A DNA stretch of 64,000 bases, taken from NCBI RefSeq assembly GCF_007992435.1, contig NZ_BKAG01000015.1, positions 89,932 through 153,931 of the forward strand, in the 5' to 3' direction. The translations under genes were made by a program, and so were the position numbers. Below are positions 24,203 through 33,189 of this stretch, piece by piece; positions within the stretch are counted from its first letter, which is position 1; every line of letters starts with the position of its first letter. This DNA comes from Prosthecobacter gellanilyticus. GTDB lineage: Bacteria; Verrucomicrobiota; Verrucomicrobiia; Verrucomicrobiales; Verrucomicrobiaceae. The notes below the pieces were generated by a model, which worked only from the letters and a program-made list of their open reading frames with translations, was not told the DNA's origin and did no database searches.

Positions 24203-25690
24203 ATGCGCAAGCTGCATCTCGCTTATATCTCACTTTTGGTTACGCTCGGCCAGATCATGGCGGCGGACACTGTGACAGACATCGGTGACCGCCTCGAGAT
24301 CTTCGTGGACCGTGCGCTCATCGACACCATGGAGGGCACGACACTGCAGCTCGGCCAACCACGACCCGAGGAAATCAGCCTGAAGTTCGATCAGCCATGG
24401 GAGAGCAATTTTTCAGCCGCCTATATGACCGTGATCAAAGATGGAGGCACCTACCGGCTTTACTATCGCGGAGGCACCAAGGAGCCGAGCACGATGGTCA
24501 AGGCCGGAACCGAGGTCACCTGCTACGCGGAGAGCCAGGACGGCAAGACATGGGTGAAGCCAAAGCTGGGCCTCGTCGAGTTTGAAGGCAGCAAGGATAA
24601 CAATATCATTCTCGGCCCCACCAAGCTTCGCTCCTCGGTGAATTTCACCGCCATGCTCGATGACCGCCCCGGCATCCCCGCAGCGGAGCGCTACAAAGGC
24701 GTGGGCTCTGGAAACGGCCGCGAAGAAGGGCTCATCCGCTTTGTCTCGCCCGATGGCATCCATTGGAAGGTCTACTCCGAGGAGATCATCTTCGCGGGCT
24801 ACAAGCTGGATTCGCTCAATGTCGTGAGCTGGCTCCCCGCGGAGCAATGCTACGCCATCTACATGCGCGCCTGGAGCGAAGGTGGCACGCCGGGGAACCT
24901 CAAACCAAGAGATGCTTATCGCACCATCGGTCGCGCCACATCGAAAGATTTCAAGACTTGGTCGGAGCCGGTGCGCATGCAGTTCAAGGACGAGCCAAAG
25001 CCCCGCAATCTCTACTCCAACGCCACGATGCCCTATTTCCGCGCGCCCCATGTCCTGATCTCCATGCCGCATCGCATGGTGAGCGAGGAAGTGGTGCCGC
25101 GTGCCGAGCTAGAAGCCTACAAAACCGAGATCCGCGCCATCGCCAATTCGATCGGCGATGTACTGCTCATGTCTTCACGTGACGGCACCACCTATGACCG
25201 CGCCTTTATGGAGGCCTTTGTACGCCCAGGCATGGAGCGCGGTGCCTGGCATGCCCGCAGCCTCTTTGCTTCCATGGGCATCGTCCCGACCAGCGCTGAC
25301 GAGATGTCCTTCTATGTCTCCACCAACTACGGCATCCCCTCACATCAGATCCGCCGCTACTCTCTGCGGACCGATGGCTTCGCCTCCGTCCATGCGGGTT
25401 ATGTCGGTGGCACCATGATCACCAAGCCCATCATCTTCAGCGGTGACAAACTGGTGCTCAACTACTGGACCTCCGCCGCAGGCATCATCCGCGTGGAGTT
25501 GCTGGATGAAGCAGGCAAGCCCCTGCCAGGATATCAGATCGGCGACTGCGCCAAGATCATCGGCAATGAACTCAAGAGAATCGTGACCTGGAAAGACAAG
25601 GACAGCCTGAGTGACTTGATCGGTAAGCCCGTGCGTCTGCGCTTCCGCATGACTGATGCGGATCTGTATTCCTTCCGTTTCGAACGTTGA
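24203..25690 (+). CDS. secreted five-bladed-propeller glycosidase-like protein
   Basis: Encodes 495 residues with a signal peptide (MRKLHLAYISLLVTLGQIMAA). Segments such as YRLYYRGGTK, CYAESQDGKTWVKP and GLIRFVSPDGIHWKVYSEE, then IGRATSKDFKTWSEP, are the strand and turn pattern of GH32/GH43-like five-bladed propellers. Acidic residues that might act as nucleophile and general acid cannot be fixed by eye. No assigned substrate. 29 bp after the sialidase-like gene and overlapping the next frame, so part of the same operon. Confidence 0.7.
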   Translation: MRKLHLAYISLLVTLGQIMAADTVTDIGDRLEIFVDRALIDTMEGTTLQLGQPRPEEISLKFDQPWESNFSAAYMTVIKDGGTYRLYYRGGTKEPSTMVKAGTEVTCYAESQDGKTWVKPKLGLVEFEGSKDNNIILGPTKLRSSVNFTAMLDDRPGIPAAERYKGVGSGNGREEGLIRFVSPDGIHWKVYSEEIIFAGYKLDSLNVVSWLPAEQCYAIYMRAWSEGGTPGNLKPRDAYRTIGRATSKDFKTWSEPVRMQFKDEPKPRNLYSNATMPYFRAPHVLISMPHRMVSEEVVPRAELEAYKTEIRAIANSIGDVLLMSSRDGTTYDRAFMEAFVRPGMERGAWHARSLFASMGIVPTSADEMSFYVSTNYGIPSHQIRRYSLRTDGFASVHAGYVGGTMITKPIIFSGDKLVLNYWTSAAGIIRVELLDEAGKPLPGYQIGDCAKIIGNELKRIVTWKDKDSLSDLIGKPVRLRFRMTDADLYSFRFER

Positions 25691-25719
25691 ATCTCCGACT
25701 CATGCACAGCAACGATTTC

Positions 25720-28173
25720 ATGAAACGCATCCTCGCCCTTCTCAGCCTTTCCACCTGCGCCGCCCTGCACTCGGCGGACACATTTCTCGTTCAAGATGGC
25801 AAGCCTCAGGCCGAGATCATCCTCGCTGAAAAGCCAGCACGCATGGCCAGACTCGCGGCCAGGGAACTTCAGGCCTATGTGCAGAGAATCAGCGGTGGCA
25901 GACTGGAAATCGTCACGGAACCACATGCGGGCAAAGTGCCAGTGTATGTGGGCGTGAGCCGTTTCACGGAAGAGCTCAAGCTCAGCACCCAGGGTCTGAA
26001 GAATGGAGCCTTTCTCATGGCTTCCACTCCACAGTGGCTCGCCCTGCTCGGACCCGATGAGGACTTTGTGCCCATTGAACCCTGGGGCCGCGACAGGAGT
26101 GTGAAGGAGACAGCGCGTGTGAATGCCGAGTTCGACAAGATCACGGGAGACACGTTCTGGAATAATTACCGCGAGTTGAATGCACGCTATCACAAGGAGC
26201 TCGATGTCTGGGACTACGATGATGCCGGCACACTGAATGCCGTGCATGAATACCTCCGCAGTCTTGGCGTGCGCTGGTTTGCTCCTGGTGAGCTGGGCGA
26301 GGTCGTGCCCGAACAGAAAACACTGCCACTGCCGGAAGTGAACAAAACGGTGAAGCCTGACTTTGGCATGCGCCGCTTTACCTTTTACACAGACCACACC
26401 GGCATTGGTGACAAAGGCATCTGGTGCTTCCGTCTAGGTTTGAACAATGGGCACAAGATCGGCGGCATCACCCAGATCTGCCATGGTATCAAGTTTGTGC
26501 TCATGCGGGATGAGATGAAGAAGGCGCACCCGGAGATGTATCTGCTCACCGGCGGGAAACGCGACACCACCACCAAGGGCAGCGGCTATCCGGATCTCAC
26601 CTCGCCTCTGTTCTTTGAAAAGCACCTCAAGTTCTCACGTGCCATGTTCGATCACTTCCAGGAGCCCATGCTCAGCATTGATCTGGTGGATGGCTACGGC
26701 GGCATGACCTCCGATGACCCAAAGTGGATGGCGCAGCTCACCCCGGAGCGCGGTTGGCCGGGCAGCATGTCTGACCATGTTTTTGGTTACCTGAACCGCG
26801 TGGCGCTGGAGCTGAACAAGTCACACCCGGATCGTCTTGTCAGTGGTCTGGCCTACAGCGGCTACAAGCTGCCGCCGGAAAAGATCGAGAAGTTCAGCCC
26901 GAACTTTGTGCTCATCGAGACACGCCAGCGGCAGAACTTCTGGGACGATGCCAAGCGCAAAGAGCACCAGGACATGCGCGCGGCATGGACGAAGAAGCTC
27001 GCCGCTGACCGCTATCTCACCTGGGACTACAGCATCAATGCGGGCCCCGAGCAGGCCGGCCGGCCCGTGTATTACACCCAGCAGATCTCCCGTGATCTGC
27101 GTGAACTGAAAGGCCGCACCCTGGGAGAAATGATTGAGATCTACGATCACCCTGCCGCGAAAGCCGCCACCATGGGTTATGACCCGCTTTCCATCGAGCA
27201 CCTGAATCTCTACATCACCTCCCGTCTGTGGTGGGATGCGGATCAGGATCTTGAGGCGCTGCTCGCTGACTACTTCACCACTTACTTCGGTCCCGCAGCC
27301 AAGCCTATGCGCGCCTTCATGGACTACTCCGAGGCCAACTGGATGCACATGGGCCAGGACGCGGAAAAAATCGGCCAGGCCATCACCTTGCTCGCAACAG
27401 CCCAGACAGCCGCGGATCCACAGAGTGCTCCTGGAAAGCGCATGCAAAAGATCGCCGAGATGATGAAGCCTCTCAAAGCCCTGCAGCAGCAACTCAGCCG
27501 CAAGCGTGAGAGTGATCTTGTGTATCGTGTGCTGGAGGCTCGTCAGACCGGTGGCAAGCCGCTCACCAGCCGCCCCTTCGATGGTCAGGTGCTGAAGGAG
27601 TACTGGACCGATGTGCGCTCCGTGAACCTCGCCAATCTCACCTCCACCGCACCTCACCGCAAAGCCGAGACCACCTTTCAAATTCAGCGTGAGGGCAGCA
27701 TCCTGCACATCGGCATCATCTGCCACGAGCCGGACATGGCCGGGCTGAATGTCACCGCCACTGAGCCGGACGATGAGAAGATCCTCAATGGAGACTACGT
27801 GACGCTCCTCTTGGAGACACCCAGCCGCGCCTACTACGAGATCACCATCAATCCCGCAGGAGCCGTGTATGAAACAGATCACGCAGAAGGCGGCAAAGGA
27901 GTGAAGTGGGCCTCTGGAGCTCAATGCGCTGTGCATCGCGGTGAGAAGCTGTGGAGCCTGGAACTGCGCCTGCCCATCGCCGGTGAAGGAGCCTTTGTGC
28001 TGGATCCTCTCAAAGGCATCGATGGCTCGCAGCCGAAAGACTTGTTTCCCTGGCACTTCAACCTTGGTCGTCAGCGCGTGCGTGGCGCGAACATCGAGCG
28101 CACTGCCTACTCCGCCACGGGCAAAGATGACTTCCACGTGCCGGAGAAGTTTGGCAAGCTGTGGGGCAAGTGA
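25720..28173 (+). CDS. DUF4838 domain protein, paralogue lacking the Cys cluster
   Basis: Encodes 817 residues. The ATG at 25720 starts a signal peptide (MKRILALLSLSTCAALHSAD); ATG at 25702 is an alternative. The N-terminal 130 residues resemble an alpha-glucuronidase N-domain (ARLAARELQAYVQRISGG). The middle is DUF4838, with LNAVHEYLRSLGVRWFAPGE and YITSRLWWDADQDLEALLADYF. Residues about 610-817 look like a CBM9-type carbohydrate-binding domain. The second DUF4838 protein at 30679 has CECELC in the middle of its domain; here the matching place is VDGYGGMTSDDPK without cysteines. Enzyme activity of the family is not firmly established. Confidence 0.8.
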   Translation: MKRILALLSLSTCAALHSADTFLVQDGKPQAEIILAEKPARMARLAARELQAYVQRISGGRLEIVTEPHAGKVPVYVGVSRFTEELKLSTQGLKNGAFLMASTPQWLALLGPDEDFVPIEPWGRDRSVKETARVNAEFDKITGDTFWNNYRELNARYHKELDVWDYDDAGTLNAVHEYLRSLGVRWFAPGELGEVVPEQKTLPLPEVNKTVKPDFGMRRFTFYTDHTGIGDKGIWCFRLGLNNGHKIGGITQICHGIKFVLMRDEMKKAHPEMYLLTGGKRDTTTKGSGYPDLTSPLFFEKHLKFSRAMFDHFQEPMLSIDLVDGYGGMTSDDPKWMAQLTPERGWPGSMSDHVFGYLNRVALELNKSHPDRLVSGLAYSGYKLPPEKIEKFSPNFVLIETRQRQNFWDDAKRKEHQDMRAAWTKKLAADRYLTWDYSINAGPEQAGRPVYYTQQISRDLRELKGRTLGEMIEIYDHPAAKAATMGYDPLSIEHLNLYITSRLWWDADQDLEALLADYFTTYFGPAAKPMRAFMDYSEANWMHMGQDAEKIGQAITLLATAQTAADPQSAPGKRMQKIAEMMKPLKALQQQLSRKRESDLVYRVLEARQTGGKPLTSRPFDGQVLKEYWTDVRSVNLANLTSTAPHRKAETTFQIQREGSILHIGIICHEPDMAGLNVTATEPDDEKILNGDYVTLLLETPSRAYYEITINPAGAVYETDHAEGGKGVKWASGAQCAVHRGEKLWSLELRLPIAGEGAFVLDPLKGIDGSQPKDLFPWHFNLGRQRVRGANIERTAYSATGKDDFHVPEKFGKLWGK

Positions 28174-28262
28174 GCACTCTTCCACTTCAAAACTCCATCA
28201 AAGGCTGAAACATTGATTTTGGTTCAAGCTACGTCGAACTGGCCCTCAGACACACCCACGGC

Positions 28263-29021
28263 ATGAAGTCTATTCTCCCCCTCACTCTGCTTTGCCTAAC
28301 CATCGCGTTGGCCTGGCGCTCCTTCGCCATCGAGCCTGCGCCGAACAAGCTTGTCGTACTGACCTTTGACGACTCCGTGGCCAGTCATGCGACCTTTGTC
28401 GGACCTCTGCTGAAGAAGCATGGCTTTGGCGCCACCTTCTTCATCACCGAGGGTTTTGAGTTCCTCGTGGACAAGACTCACTACATGACTTGGGGGCAGA
28501 TCAAAGCGCTGGAGACGGATGGTTTCGAGATCGGCAATCACACGCGCAAGCATGCCGGTGTGACCAAGCAGAAGCCGGAGCAGCTCGCAGCCGATGTGGA
28601 ATACATCGAGCAAAAGTGCGCAGAGCATGGCATCGCCAAGCCCGTGAGCTTTTGCTATCCCGGTTATCAGACCAGCGAGGCTGCGGTGAACCTGCTACGC
28701 GAGCGTGGCTACCTCTTTGCCCGTGCCGGCGGTGCCCAGGCCTTTGATCCCGTAAAGGGCGAGCCGTTGCTGATGCCTCAAGCCTTTGATGGCAAGCCCG
28801 AGAGCACGTTGGAACAGTTCAAGGCGGCTGTGGCACAAGCCAAAGACGGCAAGATCGCCGTCATGACCTTTCACGGCGTGCCGGACATCAAGCATCCCTG
28901 GGTGAACACAGATCCGGCCAAGTTTGAAAGCTACCTGCAGCACCTCAAAGACGAGGGGTGCACGGTCATCGCCATGCGTGATCTCACGAAGTATCTCGCT
29001 CCCAAGAAATCGAATCCATGA
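28263..29021 (+). CDS. polysaccharide deacetylase, NodB-like
   Basis: Removes acetyl or related N/O-acyl groups from carbohydrate polymers such as chitin-like or peptidoglycan chains. Encodes 252 residues with a signal peptide to about residue 22. NodB motif 1 is LTFDDS (33-38) and motif 2 is GNHTRKH (91-97), giving the Asp-His-His metal site; the CYPGYQTSEAA motif replaces the usual RxPY. The ATG at 28263 follows a 89 bp gap. Stop overlaps the start of the GH5 gene, so translation is coupled. Confidence 0.88.
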   Translation: MKSILPLTLLCLTIALAWRSFAIEPAPNKLVVLTFDDSVASHATFVGPLLKKHGFGATFFITEGFEFLVDKTHYMTWGQIKALETDGFEIGNHTRKHAGVTKQKPEQLAADVEYIEQKCAEHGIAKPVSFCYPGYQTSEAAVNLLRERGYLFARAGGAQAFDPVKGEPLLMPQAFDGKPESTLEQFKAAVAQAKDGKIAVMTFHGVPDIKHPWVNTDPAKFESYLQHLKDEGCTVIAMRDLTKYLAPKKSNP

Positions 29022-30655
29022 AGTCAGGCTTTGTTCATCATCTCCTCGTCGCAGCCCTGCTCTTAGCTCTTCCATGCTTCGCGCAGACCACCTCCCTCAT
29101 CACGAATGGTGATCTTGAAACCATCCAAGAATCTGGCAAGCCCGCCGCGTGGGCTCTCGGCAAGGACACCACTTTGGAAAAGGAAGGCGAGAATCATTTC
29201 CTGCGCCTCAAGAGCCCGCAACCCGGCGCGAATGTGCTGGTCTATCGTTCCATCCCGCTGACACCGGACGTGAAGGCGCTCGAGCTCAGTTACAAGGCAC
29301 GTCATGAAGGCATCAAGCGCGGCAAGAAGGCCTGGTTTGACGGCCGCATCATCATGAACTTCAAGAATGCGGCCAAGGGCGCGGTGAATCCATCGCCGAA
29401 GCCAGCTTCCTTCAATGGCACCTCCAAGGAATGGAAGACCAAGACCCAGCAGTTTCGCGTGCCTGAGGGCGCGGCCACGCTGGAAATACTGCTCACCCTC
29501 TTTGAAGCCGAGAGCGGCCAGCTGGACTTCGATGACATCACCCTCACGCCGATTGCCCTGAGCATCATCGAAACCGCCGAGGCCGAAGCGGCTGCCAAGG
29601 AAGCCGCACGCATCGCCGCGCTCCCAAAGCCGAAGCCGCAGATGCCGGTGGCCTTGCCCGAGCAGCTTCCTCCGCCTCTGCATGTCGCAGGCAACCAGCT
29701 TCAGACACCCGATGGCAAGACCGTCTGGCTGCAAGGCCTAGCTCTTCCGAGCATGGAATGGTCGGCAGGAGGCGAGAACGTCCTCAAGTCCATCGACAAA
29801 GGCCTGACCGACTGGAAGGCCAACTGCATCCGCCTCTGCCTGCGTGAGCATTTTTGGATAGGCAAGGGTCCGTATCAAAGTGACGGCGGCATGCGCTATC
29901 GCCAGCTCGTGGATGATGCCGTGAATGCCTGTGGCGCCAGGGGTGCCTACATCGTGCTCGACCTTCACGACTACCGCGCTCCCCAGCAGAAGCATGCGGA
30001 TTTTTGGAAAGACATGGCCGCCAAATATAAAGACCATCCCGCCGTCATCTTTGAGCTGCTTAATGAACCTCATAACATTCCTCGGGAAGTCTGGCGCAAT
30101 GGTGGTCCGGTTATCGATCAGAAGACCAAGAAGGATGTGGCCACGGAGAACAAAGAGGCGCTTGTGAGCTTTCAATCCATCGGCATGCAGAAGCTGGTGG
30201 ATGTGATCCGCGAGACCGGCGCGAAGAACCTCATCATCGCGGGTGGTCTCGACTGGGGTTATGATCTCGGCGGCATACTAGAAGGCTTCGCGCTCGAGGA
30301 TCGCGGCGGCAATGGCATCATGTATTCCAGCCACGTGTATCCCTGGAAGAGTGACTGGCAGGGCAAGTTTCTGGATGCCGCTGCGAAGCATCCCATCTTC
30401 ATCGGTGAAGTGGGCGCGGATACCCAGCGCATGGAGTTCCTCCCACCCGAGCGCCAGGAAGATCCCGCCACCTGGGTGCCTGACATGCTCGGCATCATTC
30501 AGAAGCATCGCCTGCACTGGACCGCCTGGTGCTTTCATCCCAAGTCCACACCCCGCGTGCTGCTCGACTGGGACTACACCCCGACTCCTTTCTGGGGTGA
30601 GCCTGTGAAGCAAGCTCTCTCCGGCAAGACCTTTGAGACAAAGAAGCTGCGGTGA
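29018..30655 (+). CDS. glycoside hydrolase family 5 protein with N-terminal CBM-like domain
   Basis: Encodes 545 residues with signal peptide MKSGFVHHLLVAALLLALPCFAQ. Residues about 25-180 resemble a CBM4/galactose-binding-like jelly roll (ITNGDLETIQESGKPAAWAL). A helical Ala/Lys/Pro linker (185-215) leads to a GH5 barrel: ANCIRLCLRE, VLDLHDYRAP, FELLNEPHNIP with general acid Glu350, YSSHVYPW, and FIGEVGAD with nucleophile Glu464. It should cleave beta-1,4-linked glucan, mannan or similar outside the cell. Overlaps the deacetylase gene by 4 bp. Confidence 0.9.
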   Translation: MKSGFVHHLLVAALLLALPCFAQTTSLITNGDLETIQESGKPAAWALGKDTTLEKEGENHFLRLKSPQPGANVLVYRSIPLTPDVKALELSYKARHEGIKRGKKAWFDGRIIMNFKNAAKGAVNPSPKPASFNGTSKEWKTKTQQFRVPEGAATLEILLTLFEAESGQLDFDDITLTPIALSIIETAEAEAAAKEAARIAALPKPKPQMPVALPEQLPPPLHVAGNQLQTPDGKTVWLQGLALPSMEWSAGGENVLKSIDKGLTDWKANCIRLCLREHFWIGKGPYQSDGGMRYRQLVDDAVNACGARGAYIVLDLHDYRAPQQKHADFWKDMAAKYKDHPAVIFELLNEPHNIPREVWRNGGPVIDQKTKKDVATENKEALVSFQSIGMQKLVDVIRETGAKNLIIAGGLDWGYDLGGILEGFALEDRGGNGIMYSSHVYPWKSDWQGKFLDAAAKHPIFIGEVGADTQRMEFLPPERQEDPATWVPDMLGIIQKHRLHWTAWCFHPKSTPRVLLDWDYTPTPFWGEPVKQALSGKTFETKKLR

Positions 30656-30678
30656 TCAGACGTTGGTGAAGGTGCCGC

Positions 30679-33189
30679 ATGACACGTTCATTCTTCCGCC
30701 ACCTTCTTCTCGCCTCACTCCTGCCAGTCATCGCCTCAGCGGAGTCGTTCATCGTCAAGGATGGCAAGCCGAACGCAGAGATCATCATCGCGGAGAAGCC
30801 GGCGCGCATGGCACGGCATGCGGCGAACGAACTGCAGACCTATGTGGAGAAAATCAGCGGCGCGAAGCTGCCCATCGTGACCGCGCCGACAGGAGGTGAT
30901 GCCATCGCCATCTATGTCGGCAAAAGCGCGCGCACGGACAAGCTCAAGGTCAGTGATGAAGGACTTCCGCATGGTGCCTTCCGCATGTTGTCTGGAGACA
31001 AGTGGCTGGTGTTGCTAGGACGCGATCATGACTTCATGCCAGCAGAGCCATGGCCGCACACGGCAGCAGACATTCAGCGTGTGCAGCGCGATTGGGATAC
31101 GATCACGGGAGAGAAGTGGGGCATCGACACCAACTGGACCCAGCTCTTCAAGATGCATAACAAGGAGCTGGATGCCTGGGAGCAGGACGAGCGCGGCTCC
31201 GTGAATGCCGTGCATGAACTGCTGCGCAGCCTCGGAGTACGCTGGTATCTGCCCGGTGCCATTGGCGAGATCGTGCCGAAACGGGCAAGTATCGCGCTGC
31301 CAGTGGTGGACAAGACCGTGAAGCCGGACTTTGCCCTGCGTTACCCCTATCAATACGCCAAGCGATTCTACGGCAAAAGTGAAGAAGCACTCTGGCAGAT
31401 GCGCCTCGGTGTGAATCAAGCACCTGATCTGATCGGTGTCGGCTACATCGCCCACGGCACGAACTACGTGCACATGCGGCCGGAGGTGATGAAGGCGCAT
31501 CCGGAATACTACACGCTCGTCCGTGGTCAGCGCGATACCTCCGACCGCGGCAAGCCCTGCCTCTCCTCGCCTGGACTGCGCGAGGCGAACGTGAAGTATG
31601 TGCGCACCGTCTTTGACAAGCTGGGCGTGTCCACCACCTCGGTGATGCCTGCCGATGGCTATACCGCCATGTGCGAGTGCGAGCTTTGCAAAGGCAAGGA
31701 GACACCCGAGCGCGGCGGCTTTGGCCGCTTCTCCGACTATGTGTGGGAGTATGTGAATGAAGTGGCCAAGGAGGTCTACAAGACCCATCCAGACAAGAAG
31801 ATCATCGCCATGGGTTATGGAGCCTCGGTGCTGCCACCCACGAAGATCGCGAAGCTCAGTCCAAACATCCTGGTGTGCCTGGCCCAAAGCCGTTCCAGCT
31901 TTCAGGAGAAAGAGAAGAAAGAGTGGATCACTGACCTGCGCCGTGAGTGGCTGACCAAGCTGCCTGAAGGCAGCAAGCAGTTCTGTGTGTATGAGTACTA
32001 CCTGCATCCCCGCCAGGAGCGCGCCTTTGCCTTCATCCCGGTCTATTTCCCGCACGCCATCGCGGACGACCTCCGTGCGCTGAAAGGCATTTCGTTAGGC
32101 GATTACATCGAGGTCTATCGTGCGAAGGATCTGGAGACTTTTGGCGTGAATGCGCTGAACCTCTATGTGACCTCGCGTCTTTGGTGGGATTCCAGCCTGA
32201 ACGTGGACGCGATGATCGATGAATACTGCCAGGACATGTATGGTCCCGCCAAGGAAGAGATGAAGACCTTCATCGCTCATGGTGAGGCCGCGTGGATGGA
32301 CATGCTCAGCAAGCCGGACTCGATCACGCAGACCTTTGCACTGCTCGCCAGGGCTCAGGCAAAGGCGCCCTCAGGCTCGCTTTATGCCCAGCGCATCGCG
32401 CTGGTGGCAGACTACATCGAGCCTCTGATCGCGCGACGTGACCAGATGCTGCGCAGCGCGGATCGTGAGAATGCCCGCACAGTGCGCGTGAGTGATCGCG
32501 ACGGCTCGAAGATCAAGATTGATGGCAAGCTCGACGAAGAGATCTGGAGCAAGCTCTCCGGCTATCAGCAGGGAGATCTCTTCGACTGCACCACCGGCAA
32601 GGCGGCGCGTGAAAGGAGCCGCATGGGATTCTTCTGGCATGACAACGCCATCTACTTCTCCATCCGCTGCCAGGATCGGGACATGAAGAACCTCAAGATT
32701 ACCGGCACGCAGGATGATGACCCGCAGATCACTGAAGGTGACCATGTGCAGTTGCTCTTCGAAACCCAGTCTCATGTCTTCTACCAGATCGCCGTCGATC
32801 CAGCAGGACATGTGCTGGACGTGGATCATCATGAAGGGGCCAAGTCCACATGGTCTGCAGGAGCGGAGATCGCCACGCATCAGGAAGATGGCCTCTGGAC
32901 CGTGGAGATTCGTCTCCCTGTGGCCGGAGACATGCAGGCTGCGGTCGATGCCCTGAATGGCGTCTCCGGCCGCAAGCCAGCGGGAACCTATCCCTGGTAT
33001 TTCAATATCTGCCGCCAGCGTGTGCGCGGTGACGTGATCGAGCGCCAGGCCTTCTCGCCTACCCAAAAGTCCGACTTTCTGGAGCCTGCGAAGTTCGGTC
33101 GCATGAATGGCTATCTGCCACGTACCACCGCCTGGGATGATGAGAAGAAAAAGCGCGAGGCGAAAACGGAAAGCTCAACGAAGGAGTGA
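30679..33189 (+). CDS. DUF4838 domain protein with CxCxxC cluster
   Basis: Encodes 836 residues with a signal peptide (MTRSFFRHLLLASLLPVIASA). It has the same layout as the 25720 protein: N-terminal glucuronidase-like domain (ARHAANELQTYVEKISGAK), DUF4838 core, and CBM9-like C-terminus with CQDRDMKNLKITG and VFYQIAVDPAGHV. It keeps Cys332, Cys334 and Cys337 in CECELCKG, preceded by PADGYTAM; a residue pattern typical of the family and plausibly metal-binding. 23 bp after GH5. Ends tail-to-tail with the next gene, overlapping it by 15 bp. Confidence 0.85.
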   Translation: MTRSFFRHLLLASLLPVIASAESFIVKDGKPNAEIIIAEKPARMARHAANELQTYVEKISGAKLPIVTAPTGGDAIAIYVGKSARTDKLKVSDEGLPHGAFRMLSGDKWLVLLGRDHDFMPAEPWPHTAADIQRVQRDWDTITGEKWGIDTNWTQLFKMHNKELDAWEQDERGSVNAVHELLRSLGVRWYLPGAIGEIVPKRASIALPVVDKTVKPDFALRYPYQYAKRFYGKSEEALWQMRLGVNQAPDLIGVGYIAHGTNYVHMRPEVMKAHPEYYTLVRGQRDTSDRGKPCLSSPGLREANVKYVRTVFDKLGVSTTSVMPADGYTAMCECELCKGKETPERGGFGRFSDYVWEYVNEVAKEVYKTHPDKKIIAMGYGASVLPPTKIAKLSPNILVCLAQSRSSFQEKEKKEWITDLRREWLTKLPEGSKQFCVYEYYLHPRQERAFAFIPVYFPHAIADDLRALKGISLGDYIEVYRAKDLETFGVNALNLYVTSRLWWDSSLNVDAMIDEYCQDMYGPAKEEMKTFIAHGEAAWMDMLSKPDSITQTFALLARAQAKAPSGSLYAQRIALVADYIEPLIARRDQMLRSADRENARTVRVSDRDGSKIKIDGKLDEEIWSKLSGYQQGDLFDCTTGKAARERSRMGFFWHDNAIYFSIRCQDRDMKNLKITGTQDDDPQITEGDHVQLLFETQSHVFYQIAVDPAGHVLDVDHHEGAKSTWSAGAEIATHQEDGLWTVEIRLPVAGDMQAAVDALNGVSGRKPAGTYPWYFNICRQRVRGDVIERQAFSPTQKSDFLEPAKFGRMNGYLPRTTAWDDEKKKREAKTESSTKE

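Noticed and set aside
26821..28185. 454-codon minus-strand frame
   Set aside because: Antisense to the DUF4838 gene, which has clear domains and signal peptide.
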